From Spizellomyces punctatus DAOM BR117 (Eukaryota > Chytridiomycota > Chytridiomycetes > Spizellomycetales > Spizellomycetaceae), in assembly GCF_000182565.1 (NCBI RefSeq), contig NW_015971543.1:655397-719396 (forward strand): 64,000 bases of DNA. The letters run 5' to 3'. Within the stretch, counting starts at the first letter, position 1. Each line of letters begins with the position of its first letter. This document shows positions 45,570-57,513 of this stretch, piece by piece. Below the pieces are notes generated by a model, which did no database searches, was not told the origin of the DNA, and saw only the letters and a list, made by a program, of their open reading frames with translations. Position numbers and translations under genes: made by a program.

Positions 45570-46030
45570 GCAGGTTTCTAAACCTGCTTTCCACTTGATG
45601 CTTGGGCACGAACATCTTCGGTAACCGTGGGGAAGACATTTTGTGTTTGTATATAGCTTGGAACTAAAGATTTAGCATTATGTTGAATGACATTCTTGGG
45701 CACTACCAGATCTTGGACCATCTTAAATGATATTCTTTAGACAGTTGGAAACTGCCAGATCTGTGTAGAACTTCATCATGCGGCCGCCGTCCTGTATTTT
45801 CACCCTTGGTACGCCGGTATAGTTATAAACTAATAAAGATCTCCGTTAATGCTTATGCATCTTTAGGGGATGATCCTCTGTGTGCTAAAAATAGTCCAAA
45901 AAATTGCCCGTTGCTAAAGCTGTATAAACGTCATTAACAGGACCCTCAAAAAAACCGAGCCAAGTCATTTACCATCTGCTCCAAGTCCTTTTCGGCAGTT
46001 TATGCCGATCACCGCACGTCCACCATAATA
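45570..46030. other. Intergenic region, nothing recognised
   Basis: AT-rich, without coding signal. An imperfect direct repeat is visible: ATTCTTGGGCACTACCAGATCT (about 45691) echoes TTGGAAACTGCCAGATCTG (about 45743), each near an ATGATATTC-like string. Confidence 0.4.
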
Positions 46031-47378
46031 ATGCCTCCAAAGAAGGCAGGAAAAGGGGCTCCCGCGAAAAAGAAGAAGGAGGCAGAGCAAGAGGCCGTGA
46101 ACCAAATAAAGGCGGCGCAACTCAAGCAGTTGAAAGCGGAGTATGCTTCCAAATGCAAGCATTTTGTGACCGAACCGATGCCAGGTAAGCAACCAAATGG
46201 GTCCCCAGATTGCACATGTACCTGGAGTGACCTTCATAACAGAACGCTATTTTAGCACTTGTAAAACGGATAGATCAGGAACTGAAGCGCTCAGATGGAT
46301 ATGAGGACATAGATAAGGTGGGCTACCAAGGATCTCGAGCCCAACGCTTGGTTTATAACAGTCGTGCATCCCAAGATCATCCTCAATTCGATGAGCCTCA
46401 GTCCAAATGACGTCTATTCGATAACCACCACATTTCACTCGTATGCAGCGTTGGGAGGGATTTATATTTGGAGGGCAAGTGTGGAAACGAAAGGCTTAGA
46501 AGCGCTGGTAGGTGCGGGTATTGAAGCAATTTGGGGATGGCAACCCACAAAACTATCATATTCTAGGCCGACTTTTTGACCTCTCACCCGACCGTATCAG
46601 TACTCCACCTCATGGACTGCCAAATAACACCGCAAATGGCCCGACCCCTTCGCTCCATATGTCATTTATCAACTGGACTGAAGACGCTTGTCTTAGACCA
46701 CAATCCCCTAGGTGCGGAAGGCGTCGGTATGATTTGCGCAGGTATAAGAGAAAACAAAGCATCGGCCTTGGTGCGGTTGAGTTTTCGATACTGTGAAGCT
46801 GGATCTGCCGCAGCGGAGAGCTTGGGAACCGCATTGAACGGATGCCTGCAGTAGGTTTCCATTGTCTTAACACGCAAAAGCAGCGTTTGAGATATTCCAC
46901 TCTTTCATTGTTTAGAGAACTGCAGTTTGATGGGAACTTTCTGGGAGATTCAGGACTTATCCCACTTACAAAGTATTTGCGAAGAAATAGCACGTTAACC
47001 ATTCTCCACATAGCTGCCAATCAAATCTCGAATAGCCCACTCATCCCGATTCCTGTCAACAGTTCCTTCCCCGCTCTCAACCACCAAAATCAACCCACGC
47101 CCCTTTCCACATTCTGCGCCATGATGGGCACCGAGAACACCACCATAACCCTCCTAGACCTCCGCGGCAACCACATTGGCTCCCAAGGTGCCGAGCATGT
47201 GCTTGAAATGCTTAAATCCCGAAAGTCCCTCTTCACCGCCAAACAGGCTGAACCACTACTTGCCATGGTCTCAGAACGGATGAGCGAAGCCATGTTCGAC
47301 AATATCTGGGATCTGAATGATGCAATGGCGATCTCTGGCAAGAAAGGGGGAAAGGGAAAGAAAGGAAAGAAGAAATAG
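46031..47378 (+). CDS. Leucine-rich-repeat protein (RNase-inhibitor type)
   Basis: Five exons (46031-46184, 46256-46317, 46376-46507, 46567-46850, 46916-47378) give 364 residues. The protein starts with a Lys-rich helix (MPPKKAGKGAPAKKKKEAEQ) and ends with a Lys/Gly-rich tail (GKKGGKGKKGKKK). Between them are RI-type leucine-rich repeats, about 28 residues each: VLHLMDCQITPQMARPL, LKTLVLDHNPLGAEGV, LVRLSFRYCEAGSAAAESL, LQFDGNFLGDSGLIPL, LTILHIAANQIS and ITLLDLRGNHIGSQGAEHV. Basic-tailed proteins of this sort are common in flagellar proteomes of zoosporic organisms, but no orthologue can be named. Its start is about 460 bases after the WD40 giant. Confidence 0.82.
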
Positions 47379-47958
47379 ATATAACGGATGTACATGTAGA
47401 GTTTCCACAAAGCCTGGCTCGGACGGCAGTGATTATTTTTTTTTTTTTCCCTTAATTTATATTTCAGATGTCATGGTGAACACCGGAGACTTGCTCTTTT
47501 GTAAACTCATGATGCTTTAAATTGAACTTCCTTCGGGAGCTGCCAGTCTCGCCGTTGGCGGGTTGAGGATATACTAGAGTGTGCTGAAGATTCAACCATG
47601 AGGATGGTCGAGTTAACAGTCATCCCCAGAACGAGACGACAGTTCATTAGTTTCATCGTAGCGCGTGAAATCAGATGTGCTATGGGGCGATACAATTATC
47701 AATGCATGAGCGTGGGCATGGAAGAATCTAGGATACAGAATTCAAAAGATTACAAGGCGCAATGGCTGAAGTAAATGTCGCCAAGATCTGGAAATGACAA
47801 CCAGTAAGTGCGGCAATATTTCGTCGTATGATTCAATTGCAATATGTATATTCTCCCTCCCAAAATGTTCTGAATATCCAAAAGCAAAAAACGCTATACA
47901 TTGACAACCAGCTGAACAACATCCCGATAATGAAAGTTCCATCCTGCCCAACAACGAT

Positions 47959-49798
47959 TCAACATTCCTTCCACTCCTCGCAATCTCCTTTCTCGTTATG
48001 GCAGTGAGCTCCTTTCCACTCCTGGCAATCACCCTTCTTTTCCTTGTGACAGTCACCTCCCTCATCCTCGCAGTATGCCATTTGTTGATTATTCTCACAG
48101 TCAAATGCTATCGTTTTACGTTCAGGCGATGCAGGAGAGGGCAAGTTAGACCATTCACATCTGAGAAACGGTAATTAGGAAACTAGGTAAGACACAAAAG
48201 ACAACGCCTGGAGAGAGGACACATTACCCAACGGTCGTAGATTCCGTCGTTGCGCATTCGGTCGCGGCCATGCAAGCCGAATCCACTGGTGCGGCCGAAG
48301 AGGTGCCGCAATTGTTCTTTGAGGTCTCCGGATGACCAGGAGTTGCGTTCTCCACGACGCTGAAACTCATCTTCGTACTTTGAACCACGGAACTTCCTGT
48401 CTGTCCAAGAGTGGCTTTTTCCTTGCCTTTCAAGGAGCTGTTGTAGGCGGAGTGCTTCCTCAATGTCGCGTCCGAGACGGCGTCCGTAGTCTTGTTGGCC
48501 ATCCATATAGTTGGTGGGGTTGGAAGTGAGCTCGCGCACAAACTCGATGAGGTTGCGAAAGCGGCGGTTTCCGCGCACCTTGTGCTCGCTCAAATAGTCC
48601 GTGCACCAACTACGCAGGAGCTGAACAATCAACACATCCAGATCTTCGCTGTCTCTGATTTCTTCATCGGACCGAAGGCGGAGAATCGTACGAATGATGT
48701 CGTTGTCCTCTGTTAGCCGACGGCGGGTATCGGTGTCAAAGTCACGAAGGTGTTCCCGGATCATGTTCATCAGACCCCATCCGCTCCGACGTTCACTTCG
48801 TCCTCGGCGAGCTGGGCGACCCATGATGTGAGTGAGAATTTCGAGCTCCATCCGAGCGGATTCAACATCGTTGAGCAAATGCATCATGATGCGGCGAACC
48901 AACATCGACATGATTTCAGAATACTCCTGGTTGTCGTTGTCGCGGCGGTTTCGGTCACTAAAACCATCTTCAAAAAGGGCCTCGAGGACAATGCGCATCA
49001 ATACCCGGTCGAGGTCTTGGTCCTGGTCTTGACCATTATCCTGTGCCTGTTCAATCATGTCCAGGAACCGTTCCAAAAGACGAGAACCAGCATGATGGCG
49101 GGAACCCATTCGATCCTCCGTACGGCGAGACCCGCCCAAGTACTGAAAAATGATAATACATATGGTTAAACAGGTGGGCAATCATCCACCAACGGAAGAC
49201 CATGTACAAGTAAAACAAACCTCCCGGATTCTATCCTCAATATCATCATGATGACCACCGTAGCCAGCACCTCGCTGGCGATCGCCTTGCCACCCCTCCC
49301 GCAAGACGTGTTTCAAAATCACTTCCAACAAGATGCGGCGTGTGTCATTGTTTCGGTGGCCGGAGAACTGATCGTCGTCCAATGTCATTTCAAGTAACTG
49401 GCGAAGAAGACCTGTACGGTCGCGACCGGTATAGTCTTCGTAGTGGTCCCGCCTGCCCTCGAATCGCTCGAACGTGTCTCGATCGCCTTTAAGGCCATCA
49501 CGCCCGGCGAAGGCTAATAAGAGCTCGGCAACGACATCAACAGGCATTGACACGGTGCGCGTGTCACGGAAAGTAGACTAGTGTGGAAACGGGGCAGAAT
49601 TAGTTTGAGTGTTGGGTATTCCAGATGACAACGCTGAATATCCTGTTGATGTACCTTCTGCTGGCGGTTGCGGTTGCCGTCGTTGATTTCGAGCTTGTCG
49701 AGCAGATCTTCAATCTGATCACGACGTTCAAAGTTCTCAATCTTGCTAAGGAGCTCAGTGGCCTTGCCACGACGGTCGAATCTCTGAGTAGATGCCAT
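47959..49798 (-). CDS. Uncharacterised charged helical protein with cysteine-rich tail
   Basis: Four exons (49798-49655, 49577-49221, 49142-48223, 48160-47959) join in frame to 540 residues. About 475 residues are strongly Arg/Asp/Glu-rich and helical, with recurring patterns of the form hydrophobic-hydrophobic-(E/R)-x-hydrophobic followed by a GDRDxx or DRNRRDN loop (LLRQLLEMTLDDDQFSGHRN, LLEVILKHVLREGWQGDR, VLMRIVLEALFEDGFSDRN). This suggests divergent internal repeats. The last exon adds a tail with nine cysteines in 65 residues, including two near-identical GDCxEWK units (GDCQEWKGAHC, GDCEEWKEC). The predicted 62-base last intron has a good pyrimidine-rich acceptor. No signal peptide. I recognise no family; metal binding by the tail is a guess. 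Confidence 0.72.
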
Positions 49799-51259
49799 GG
49801 CAGCGACAACGTCCGTGTGTTAGAACAGAAGGATTAGAGTTTCCCGGTCTTCTTTGACGGTTTTTTTGTATTCGGCTGGTCTGTGACTTGACGAGTTTGG
49901 AGGAACTGACAGAACCGGTGCCTCTTTATAGACCAGGAAGTCCTCGTTTCCTTATCCTCATTTTGCCGATCACCCCACACCGGAAGTAACAGTGACCAAC
50001 CCTGCAAAGTAAAACGTTTGCTCGATTGCATCCAGGACCCCTAGTGGCAATGAACCAAAAAGTCTTTTTGGAAGTCTGCCTCCACATTTGCAGGAACTGG
50101 CGGGCAAACGTGCCTGTCAAGGCAAGTCAAGGCATGGTGGATGACGACGTGGAACACACATGCCACGCTGGACGACGCGGGAAATGACCACATTCTCCAC
50201 AAAAGCAGGAAAACTCGAAGCGCAAGGCGCGGGAAGTCGGACGGGTGGTGGAGTGCCACAAAGCAAAGGCATACAGCACCTTGACTGAGCGGATGCACGC
50301 GGTTACAAACTGTCGCAATGAGCATCTCCAATGTCAGTAGCCAACTGTCAAGGCTAATATGGTTATCAGGTTTTCAGTTTTAAGTTGGTACATCTTGTGC
50401 TACTAGGAGACGTCCACGTCGTTTACAGAACAACTCAACGCCCTTGCATTTGCACTATTCGACGTCAGGTATTGTCAACTCAACGGCCTAGCGCGGATAT
50501 CGCGGAAGCCACAGGAAACGGCACGTCCCTGAAAACGGCACGTTTCGCTCATGCAAATCCTTGCCTGAACCTTCAACTTTCCTGTTGTGCCAAATGCCTT
50601 TCCCTGCTGATCTTGCTATGGATCGCCTTTTGCTTGTGGAGCGGTTTAGCACAGTTGGTCGCGTCAAAGTGTGTCCCGCCAAGCAATGCAAACGATGATC
50701 TTGTTTAGTGCAGTTGTAAATATCAATAGTCTAATAGCCAGAGGGGATGAATATGATACAAAATAGCATCATCTTTAAAGGTCTGCTACGATATCACAAC
50801 CACAAATAAGAAAGAAGAGATCCCTGTTGACAACATTCCAGTTGGTGGTGGAGAGTAGTTTAGCACAGCGTCCGCATCCAGGCAAGCTTCTCCGTGTCAG
50901 ATATCATCGCGAGGGATGGCTGCATGGCTGCACAAGGAGGATGAACTTCCTGTCACTCGTAGAAAGAAGAAAAAAATCCATCTTAATCGTTACCAATGGA
51001 AACGGCAGAGTATGCGCTGGGATCTCCTTCATCTTGTGATCCTGTCCTTCTGCGAAGTTTCTGGACGGTAGTAGATTGTGCGTCTGCGCAAACCCGCCAG
51101 ATTCTCGGGCGGGGAAGACGAGGGTACTACGAGCTGTAACTGATCACATAGCCACTGCTTGACCTTCCTTTTATTACCCGCTACATGTATCTTGTACAGA
51201 GATATTCATACTACAACTGAATATTTTACACAAATTGAAGCACTATACTAGTATATCTC
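49799..51259. other. Intergenic region, no gene recognised
   Basis: Upstream of the cysteine-tail gene. Frames at 50041-50331 (-) and 50385-50708 (+) are open but have no family signature and overlap no splice-consistent model. The stretch should hold the promoter of the cysteine-tail gene and the 3' end of the LURP-one-related gene. Confidence 0.4.
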
Positions 51260-51907
51260 TCATTTGTCTCGTGATCGTTCGTCCAAAGCAACACAAATAG
51301 CCACCAGTAGCGCAATATCGATCCCTGGCATTACCGTCAACAGGTAATCTGACTTATCGAAAAACACAGTGCGGCCAGTCAAAAGCGGGCTGGTTACTTT
51401 GGCGACAAATATCCGGTTCGCTTCCCCTTTACATCCAATGTCAATCCATATCAAAGACCGTCGTGCTAGCCAATTGCCTTTCAGCCCAATTTCGCACGGT
51501 ATGCCGCTGATTTTGTCGGTGAAATTTACTGACAGTTTCGGTTTCATCAAGGTGAAGTGTGCACGGATATCCAAGATCTTGTTCTGAGAGTCATTTCCAT
51601 AGTATAGAGTGTGATTTGGGACGAAAGCCAGCAGTTGCTGCTTCATATTCATGATCGGCTGACCGTAAGCGTCCAGGAACGTCTTCTTCTCCCGGAGAGA
51701 CAAGAGAGCTCGGCCATCAACTTTAAAATAAACTTGGCCCGTGGTTGCATCCTTGATGCTAAAGTCGTCGCCAGAAAATGAAAATATCTTCTCTTTGATG
51801 AGGAGTGACACTGGCTGTTGGAGGCAGAAACGTTGATCGACCGCGGCAATGGGATGAGGAAGGGGTTGAAGCTGCACCGCTTCGAACTTTGATATGTCGC
51901 CGCCCAT
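51260..51907 (-). CDS. LURP-one-related (LOR, tubby-like fold) protein
   Basis: Single exon, 215 residues from ATG 51907; the frame is open a few codons further upstream but without an ATG. The LOR/DUF567 family has a 12-stranded barrel around a central helix, like tubby and scramblase. Matching stretches are KIFSFSGDDFSIKDATTGQV, YFKVDGRALLSLREKKTFLD, LDIRAHF and WLARRSLIW. The hydrophobic C-terminal segment VMPGIDIALLVAICVALDE is the family's central helix. Members are common in plants and present in fungi; molecular function is unknown, with phospholipid binding suggested by the fold. Confidence 0.85.
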   Translation of the reverse strand: MGGDISKFEAVQLQPLPHPIAAVDQRFCLQQPVSLLIKEKIFSFSGDDFSIKDATTGQVYFKVDGRALLSLREKKTFLDAYGQPIMNMKQQLLAFVPNHTLYYGNDSQNKILDIRAHFTLMKPKLSVNFTDKISGIPCEIGLKGNWLARRSLIWIDIGCKGEANRIFVAKVTSPLLTGRTVFFDKSDYLLTVMPGIDIALLVAICVALDERSRDK

Positions 51908-52269
51908 TTTGCGCAAATCCAAAAATCAACATCGTTAAGCAGGAAAGAAATTCGGCTACTTTTAAAACCAGGAGTCTTCCGATGAGGTGGCAGTGCAAGG
52001 CAAATATGCGGCCCCAATGAGGCTTGGCCCCGATCAGCCGTTATGTAAGCAAGGTTCCTTCGGCAGGTTGGCGCCAATTGCCGAAATTTATGCAAAGAAT
52101 ACAAATATCGCTAGATGGAGTCGTTTTAGCTAACGTTGGGATTACATTAATCATAACTTTTATGGATGTCGGGACCCTTTGGTAAAAGCCCAAAAGTCCT
52201 TCCTACGCAAAATTGTCGGGACCCTTTATAAGTAGAGTCGAATAGTCCTACGCGAAATTGTATTTGTCG

Positions 52270-54691
52270 TCATCTACCCTCTTCACCCTCGCTACCCTCC
52301 CTCTTTTTACCCCCAAAAAATGCCCTCACACCTTGACCCCACTTTCCAGCCCTAGGACCCCAGTCTCCCATTGCCCAAAAGTGGCGATCGGGAAATCGTG
52401 GTTTCTGGCTTTCCCTGTCCAGCTTTACAGGCCCCTCATCTGGGTTAAATCGCTGGTACATCTTGAGGTAACCGCGATAAGATGCTTCGTCCCCAAAGTC
52501 ATCTCCTTGAATTTTGTCATGACGGGGATCGTAATATGGAGATAAGGTCACATTTCCAACCGAGGGGAGTGACGTTGGGTGGGTTGGTGAAGGCTGGCAT
52601 TCCCCAGGCAGACCAGTCACAGCCGGTGAGAAATCTACCTTCACAGGGCTATGCACTCTACTGGTCCATAGTTGACTCCTCATCTCCAACAACCGACTCA
52701 CTGCTCTCTTAAAAGCAAACTGTTCCTCCGCCCCAGTGAAGATAGCTAAACCACTCAATCGGTCTTCACCTGCCTCCTTCATTCCCGTGCCTCGGCGGGT
52801 GGAACCCATCAAATCGCCCAGCATTTCCTTATGCATAAAGGCATCTGCGGTTTCCTCGTCAACAGGATCCTTCGTGGTAAGGAAAAGTGACTCTGGTGAG
52901 TGGTCCGCGGAGATTATAACTGTGACACCGTTTTCGTATGCCGCATCTATGAAGGTGATGAATCGCCTCGCTTCGTTCTTTTGGGCTAAGCCCATTCGCG
53001 GAACACTTTGCACAACAATGGTGTGGTAACGTTGACATATCAGAAGGTAGTCTGCTGGGCCCAGAGGCTATACAGAATCAAGAGTGTCAGATAGATGGAC
53101 TCTGTTTGGACAGTCCCTTAGACACACCTTTCCTTCCGATCCACATAATTCCTCAAATGTGTACAATGCCTTGCCATCTGCTGCCTTTGGCACTATGACC
53201 TCACGCCCGTACAGCGTGAGCTTGTCACGCTTTACTACTCAGACGAATTAGCCGTATGTCATTGAGCTAAAGAACAACGTAAATTACTAACTTTGTTGGC
53301 CATAGAAAAGATTCGACACTCGCTCAATAAATGCATCGACCTCGGCGGGATTGTCTAAACTTGTGCAATCATTAAAACTTGTTGGTGCGATGATCAAGTC
53401 TCGATATCGCCATACCGAAAGTAGGTGTCGTCCGTGCGGGGTGTGGGATGTTCTATTCTTGTTGGTTAGCATGGACTACGTGTGATTTATATGACCATTC
53501 CATAAACATACCTTTCAACATTTCTGATCTGTAATCCACTTTGCCTCTTAAATGCAAAATCTCGCATCTCTCCTTCAGTAGATCCACAAAAGGACTGTGA
53601 TACTCGCGGTGAAAACCACCCTTGTACAGGTCTGTTAACATTCATTGTAAGCGATAAAATCTGGAGGTATTCGCTTTATTGGAGTCTAACCTTCTGGAGC
53701 TCTGTTGGATGTGGCAACCATCACCGCTCCCAGTTTGAACATGTTCTTGAAGACTTGACGCATGACAGATGCCGTTGCTACGTCCGTAATTTGGAATTCA
53801 TCAAAGCACAAAAGCCACGAATCGCGGAATAAATCGCGAGCAACAAGCTCGGTGACATGGAGGTTGTTTGGACGAGACCGCTTGCTATTCGAGGATTCAC
53901 TCAGATTACATTTTCATCGCCCCCGCCTCGCGTAAACGGTCACTTACTTCCACTCATGAATACGGGCAAAGGCTGACACCGTAAAGGCATTAAAATGCAC
54001 TCGTTTTTTTCTTTGTATAGGTACCGACTCATAGAAGAGGTCCATTGCCATGGTCTTTCCCGTGCTGATGATTGAGGAATTGATATTCACTCGACGGGTA
54101 TGAATAACTACCTGCGCAAAACTAACCCAACCTCCCCATGTATCCATAGTCCTTTGGGTCCGTGTACCTCCTCTTCGTCAGCTAAGCGCACCACATCCCG
54201 GCTCTCATCATTAGGCGTTACGATGGCAGATCTGGCAAGAAGCGTGACTGGTGACTATGATTTGAATTAGTTTTCTTTTGAAAATCATTAAACGAGATCT
54301 TCACATTCTAACCTGCTCACTCAGGTCTGAAAGTTCGGGTGGTTCATAATCAAGGAGATCCTCACAAAGTCGTTGAAGCTGCCTCCAAGAAATAAGTCGT
54401 CCATAACCGTTCTCACTTCACCAGGCAACTTACACACCTCAACAATTGTACGCATCTGGTCTTCATCTGGACGTAGTCGCTTTTCGGAGACCAGGCGAAA
54501 ATATTCGGAAAGGGGTCCTTTTACAATTTCAGAACCTTATTATGCTATTGAAATAACGAAGATTACAATTGGAACATACCTATCTGTCTAAGGCCCGATT
54601 CCGTTGTCAATGACTTCCTCACGTTTAACCAGCCTACTGATATGACTGGGCGACGATGCCATAGCGGCCGTCGCAGGCTGCAGATGCGCAT
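52270..54691 (-). CDS. AFG1: AFG1/LACE1-family mitochondrial AAA-type ATPase
   Basis: Inner-membrane-associated ATPase involved in mitochondrial protein quality control. The ATG at 54691 opens a classic presequence rich in Arg (MRICSLRRPLWHRRPV). Spliced exons then give the family order: SEYFRLVSEKRLRPDEDQ; GPKGLWIHGEVGTGKTMAMD with the Walker A GEVGTGKT formed across an intron near 54060-54130; VHFNAFTVSAFARIHEWK; Walker B LCFDEFQITDVATASVM; VMVATSNRAPE; LYGREVIVPKAADGKALYTF; PLGPADYLLICQRYHTIVV; then NEARRFITFIDAAYENG. The C-terminal exon (52270 to about 53035) has extra Pro/Gly-rich sequence. About ten exons; some edges were not fixed. Confidence 0.9.
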
Positions 54692-54905
54692 CTTTGACCT
54701 TTCGACATGCACTTGTCAAAGATGGTTCCCAAAATGGATGCCTGCAAGCGGGAATTGGTTGACATGGAACGAACGGTAAGGTGGAGGACACGGTTGAAAA
54801 GGGCAAGAGCATAACGAGGTTATTGAAAATGGCACTAAGACCCACTATTATCCGGATAATCCGGTTAATCATATCGCATAATCAGCACCCCCTCTATTGC
54901 TCAAA

Positions 54906-54959
54906 GCGGTGAGGCATGCTAATATAATGTTTTTTTTTAAACTGCGGTGAGGCGCATGC
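54906..54959. repeat. Duplicated GCGGTGAGGC..ATGC motif
   Basis: GCGGTGAGGCATGC at 54906-54919 and GCGGTGAGGCGCATGC at 54944-54959 flank an AT-rich stretch with a nine-T run, just before the TATA box of repeat copy 2. The pair looks like two binding sites in an upstream control region. Confidence 0.5.
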
Positions 54960-54966
54960 CAAAGGT

Positions 54967-55484
54967 CTATAAAAGGGGACCTTCTGTCTCTTCCCTCTTT
55001 CCTCTTTACCCATCCTTGACTCTCAAAGCATCTGCGCAAATGCTCATCATGACTCAGTCCAAATGAGAATGCAGATGTGGTGGTGGCGAGGACCTCATCC
55101 ACCCGACAGCAACAGCGATCAGAGCCAGCAGCAACCAATTGGATCCATTAACAAAACTGCTATTATGCTGCCACATTTGTTGAGCTTGGTTGGTATGTAC
55201 TGATGGCATTTTGTTACTCTGTCATCGGGTCATCTTCTGACATGCAGTTTTCTAGTCTCCAAGACTTCATTACTGAAGATCCTCCAGCTTGCAAGTCTCC
55301 TCAATGTTGCGAAGACTCTGGCTTCAATGCCATCAAGAGTTCTGGATCAAGGCCTAGTAGGGACCGTGTGTGGTGGTGGGCAATTATCTGGTTAGAACAA
55401 CCGTTCGTATTGCATGTGTAATTGTCTATTAGTAGTTAGTTAGCTTTTCCGAACCGGTTGTCGCCGGTTTATTCCCTGGTGTAG
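54967..55484 (+). repeat. Dispersed repeat copy 2: promoter-like element with mini-ORF
   Basis: Second copy of the element at 26527-26973. It has CTATAAAAGG at about 54967, a CT-rich initiator, the GCATCTGCGCAA block, ATG 55063 encoding MRMQMWWWRGPHPPD, a GTATGT donor at about 55192, then the GGATCAAGGCCTAGTAGGGA, TTAGAACAACCGT and GGTTGTCGCC...TATTCCCTGGTGT blocks. It is about 70 bases longer than copy 1, mainly after the donor. It lies head-to-head with AFG1. After the donor a frame with Cys pairs (PACKSPQCCEDSG) is open, but the splice phase does not join it to the first frame. Transposon LTR or small-gene family are both possible. Confidence 0.7.
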
Positions 55485-55840
55485 TAGCTAGTGCCAGTTT
55501 CTGTCACCTCAACACTAACGAGGTTGCCGGTCACGCGGTCCGTGCAGCAAGTGGGACGATATTACAGATATGAAATTATTGAAATTACATGGCTCGCCCG
55601 TATCCACCATAAAAGCTTCTTTACAATGATTGTCTCGTTTCCCTATGCGATTTGTTGTTCGCCATTTTTCAACAAAGACCCAGATTCAAACCCCTTTACG
55701 TACCCAACGGCCTTACGAACCACCTTAAATCTCCAGCCTGGTCCTCCTTGGTCAAGCCGCATTAACCACGCCCTCGCTGACTTACTGCTGCGAGTTACCG
55801 GTGGATGTCACCTTAACACCAAACCCACGCACCTTTTCTA

Positions 55841-57513
55841 ATGACTCTCCCAGTGGCCGGCGAGAGTAGCACAGGAAAATCTGACATCTTGGATGCTTTA
55901 CTTAAGAATCCATGATGGCTCTATCAAGGGAAGGAGTGAAGGAATGTTGAGAAGGGATAGGTAAGGATTTTTCGTTCAAGTTTCCACTTTAATGACTTGC
56001 CATTGGATGAAGAGGAGTTTAACATTGCAATGGCCAACGTCTCAGTGCGACTCAAAACGATCGCTGGCTACGATAAGAATACAAAGTTGACAAGGGTTTC
56101 CACAGTTAGTATCCCAGCGGTTTGTTCCGTCTCGACGGTGCGAACCAGGTTCCCCTCACCGACATGGTTCGAGGGCATCCCACTTGAAAGAACTCAAGTA
56201 TTTGATTGCCAAGAACCTGAGTGCCGAGTCCAGGCTGCACATCAAATATGAGGCAGCTGCATATACGGCATGGAGAGCTCTCGCGCAGCTGGAGGAGGAG
56301 CATACTACGATCACGTCATAGTTGAAGCGAGCAGATATCCAGGTAGAACGTAGTAAAACAATCAACGAATGATGAAACTCTTTGTTGAACGGGATTTGCC
56401 AATTGTCGATCAGGACATGACCAAAGCGACAACAAAAATCAATCAGTATTTCCAGTGGTTGAAGTTTTCGAAGCTTTTCTGGAAAAGCAGTGATGTTGCT
56501 TCGGATCTTCGCGAGAATTATAGTAATGATTTGCTACAAGAGACTGAGCTACGGGTAACTTTTGTAATTGTCATACGTGCCGCGTTTTTTTGTCCTCCCG
56601 ACTAATAGCTTACTTGTCTGATAGATGGCATACTCTTTGGGTCGGTTGCATGAAGATACGCACCATCTGTATTTGGCAATTCGCGCTACCTTATTGGCAT
56701 TTGCTTCATCAACAGACCTCTCACATAAAACCATCACACCTGAATTTCAAGAAGAAGTAAAACATGCCACAGAGAAACTAGACTGTGAAATCGATGACAT
56801 TGAGCAGGAGTTCGATCCGTACATGCTTAGTAATGTCGTCTGGAATAAGCGTGCTGATCCTGATTTTGGGACTAAGACTAATGAGCTGCAGCGGAAAGCG
56901 GAGATCCTGCGCATTCAAACTTTGGGATTCGAGGTCATGACGTTGCATTTGTTATGCAGGGGCGTGTGTCCTTAGTAAGTTACTTGTAACAGGCCGTAGC
57001 GGCTAGCATAGGAGTTATGCTTGCGCAGTATTTGTCGGTGCTTGAAATTCCAGCTCATTATTATTTGGGGCACTTGGTCTATATTAGATTAGCTACTGCT
57101 TGAGGTTATTTTAATTTAAAAGATATCCAGGAAGTCGGCTTATCGATCTATATGCAGGCCTAGGATGGATGCAGAATGCGGTGGGGCTCGTTCAAGGATG
57201 ATTTCGTGAAACGGAATTTTAGAGTGCAAGAGGATCTGAAAAAATGTCTTCAGATTAGCTAGATAAATGGTCGAATAAGAGTCCTACTCTGGGGAATTAA
57301 CTTATTTTACTTTATCATGAGGCCTTATACGAAATAGAAGCTAGTAGCAAGCAAGCCAAAGTAGCCACATTGATGGATGCTTTGGATACTTATCTGGAGG
57401 GCAAGGTGCGCGAACTGAATTCAAAAAAGGTCATATTTGACGAGGTTTGGAGAGAGCTTGCAGATGTAGAGGGTGCAGCGCGGGAAGAATACAACGATAC
57501 GCAAAACGACTGA
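55841..57513 (+). pseudogene. Decayed gene: P-loop start plus helical segments
   Basis: A short frame at 55841 contains a P-loop (PVAGESSTGKSDILDALL), like the G1 motif of dynamin-type or related large GTPases, but stops after 24 codons. Downstream fragments in shifting frames are alpha-helical and charged: about 55993-56170 (DEEEFNIAMANVSVRLKTIA), 56180-56320 (LKELKYLIAKNLSAESRLHI), 56370-56550 (INQYFQWLKFSKLFWKSSD), 56625-56975 (LDCEIDDIEQEFDPYML) and 57345-57513. At least three frame changes and internal stops are not explained by good splice sites, so it looks like a degrading gene. Alternatively it is a rapidly evolving gene whose introns I failed to place. Assignment to dynamins is weak. 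Confidence 0.45.

Noticed and set aside
55680-55700. tRNA B-box-like GATTCAAACC
   Set aside because: No matching A box or acceptor stem can be paired around it.
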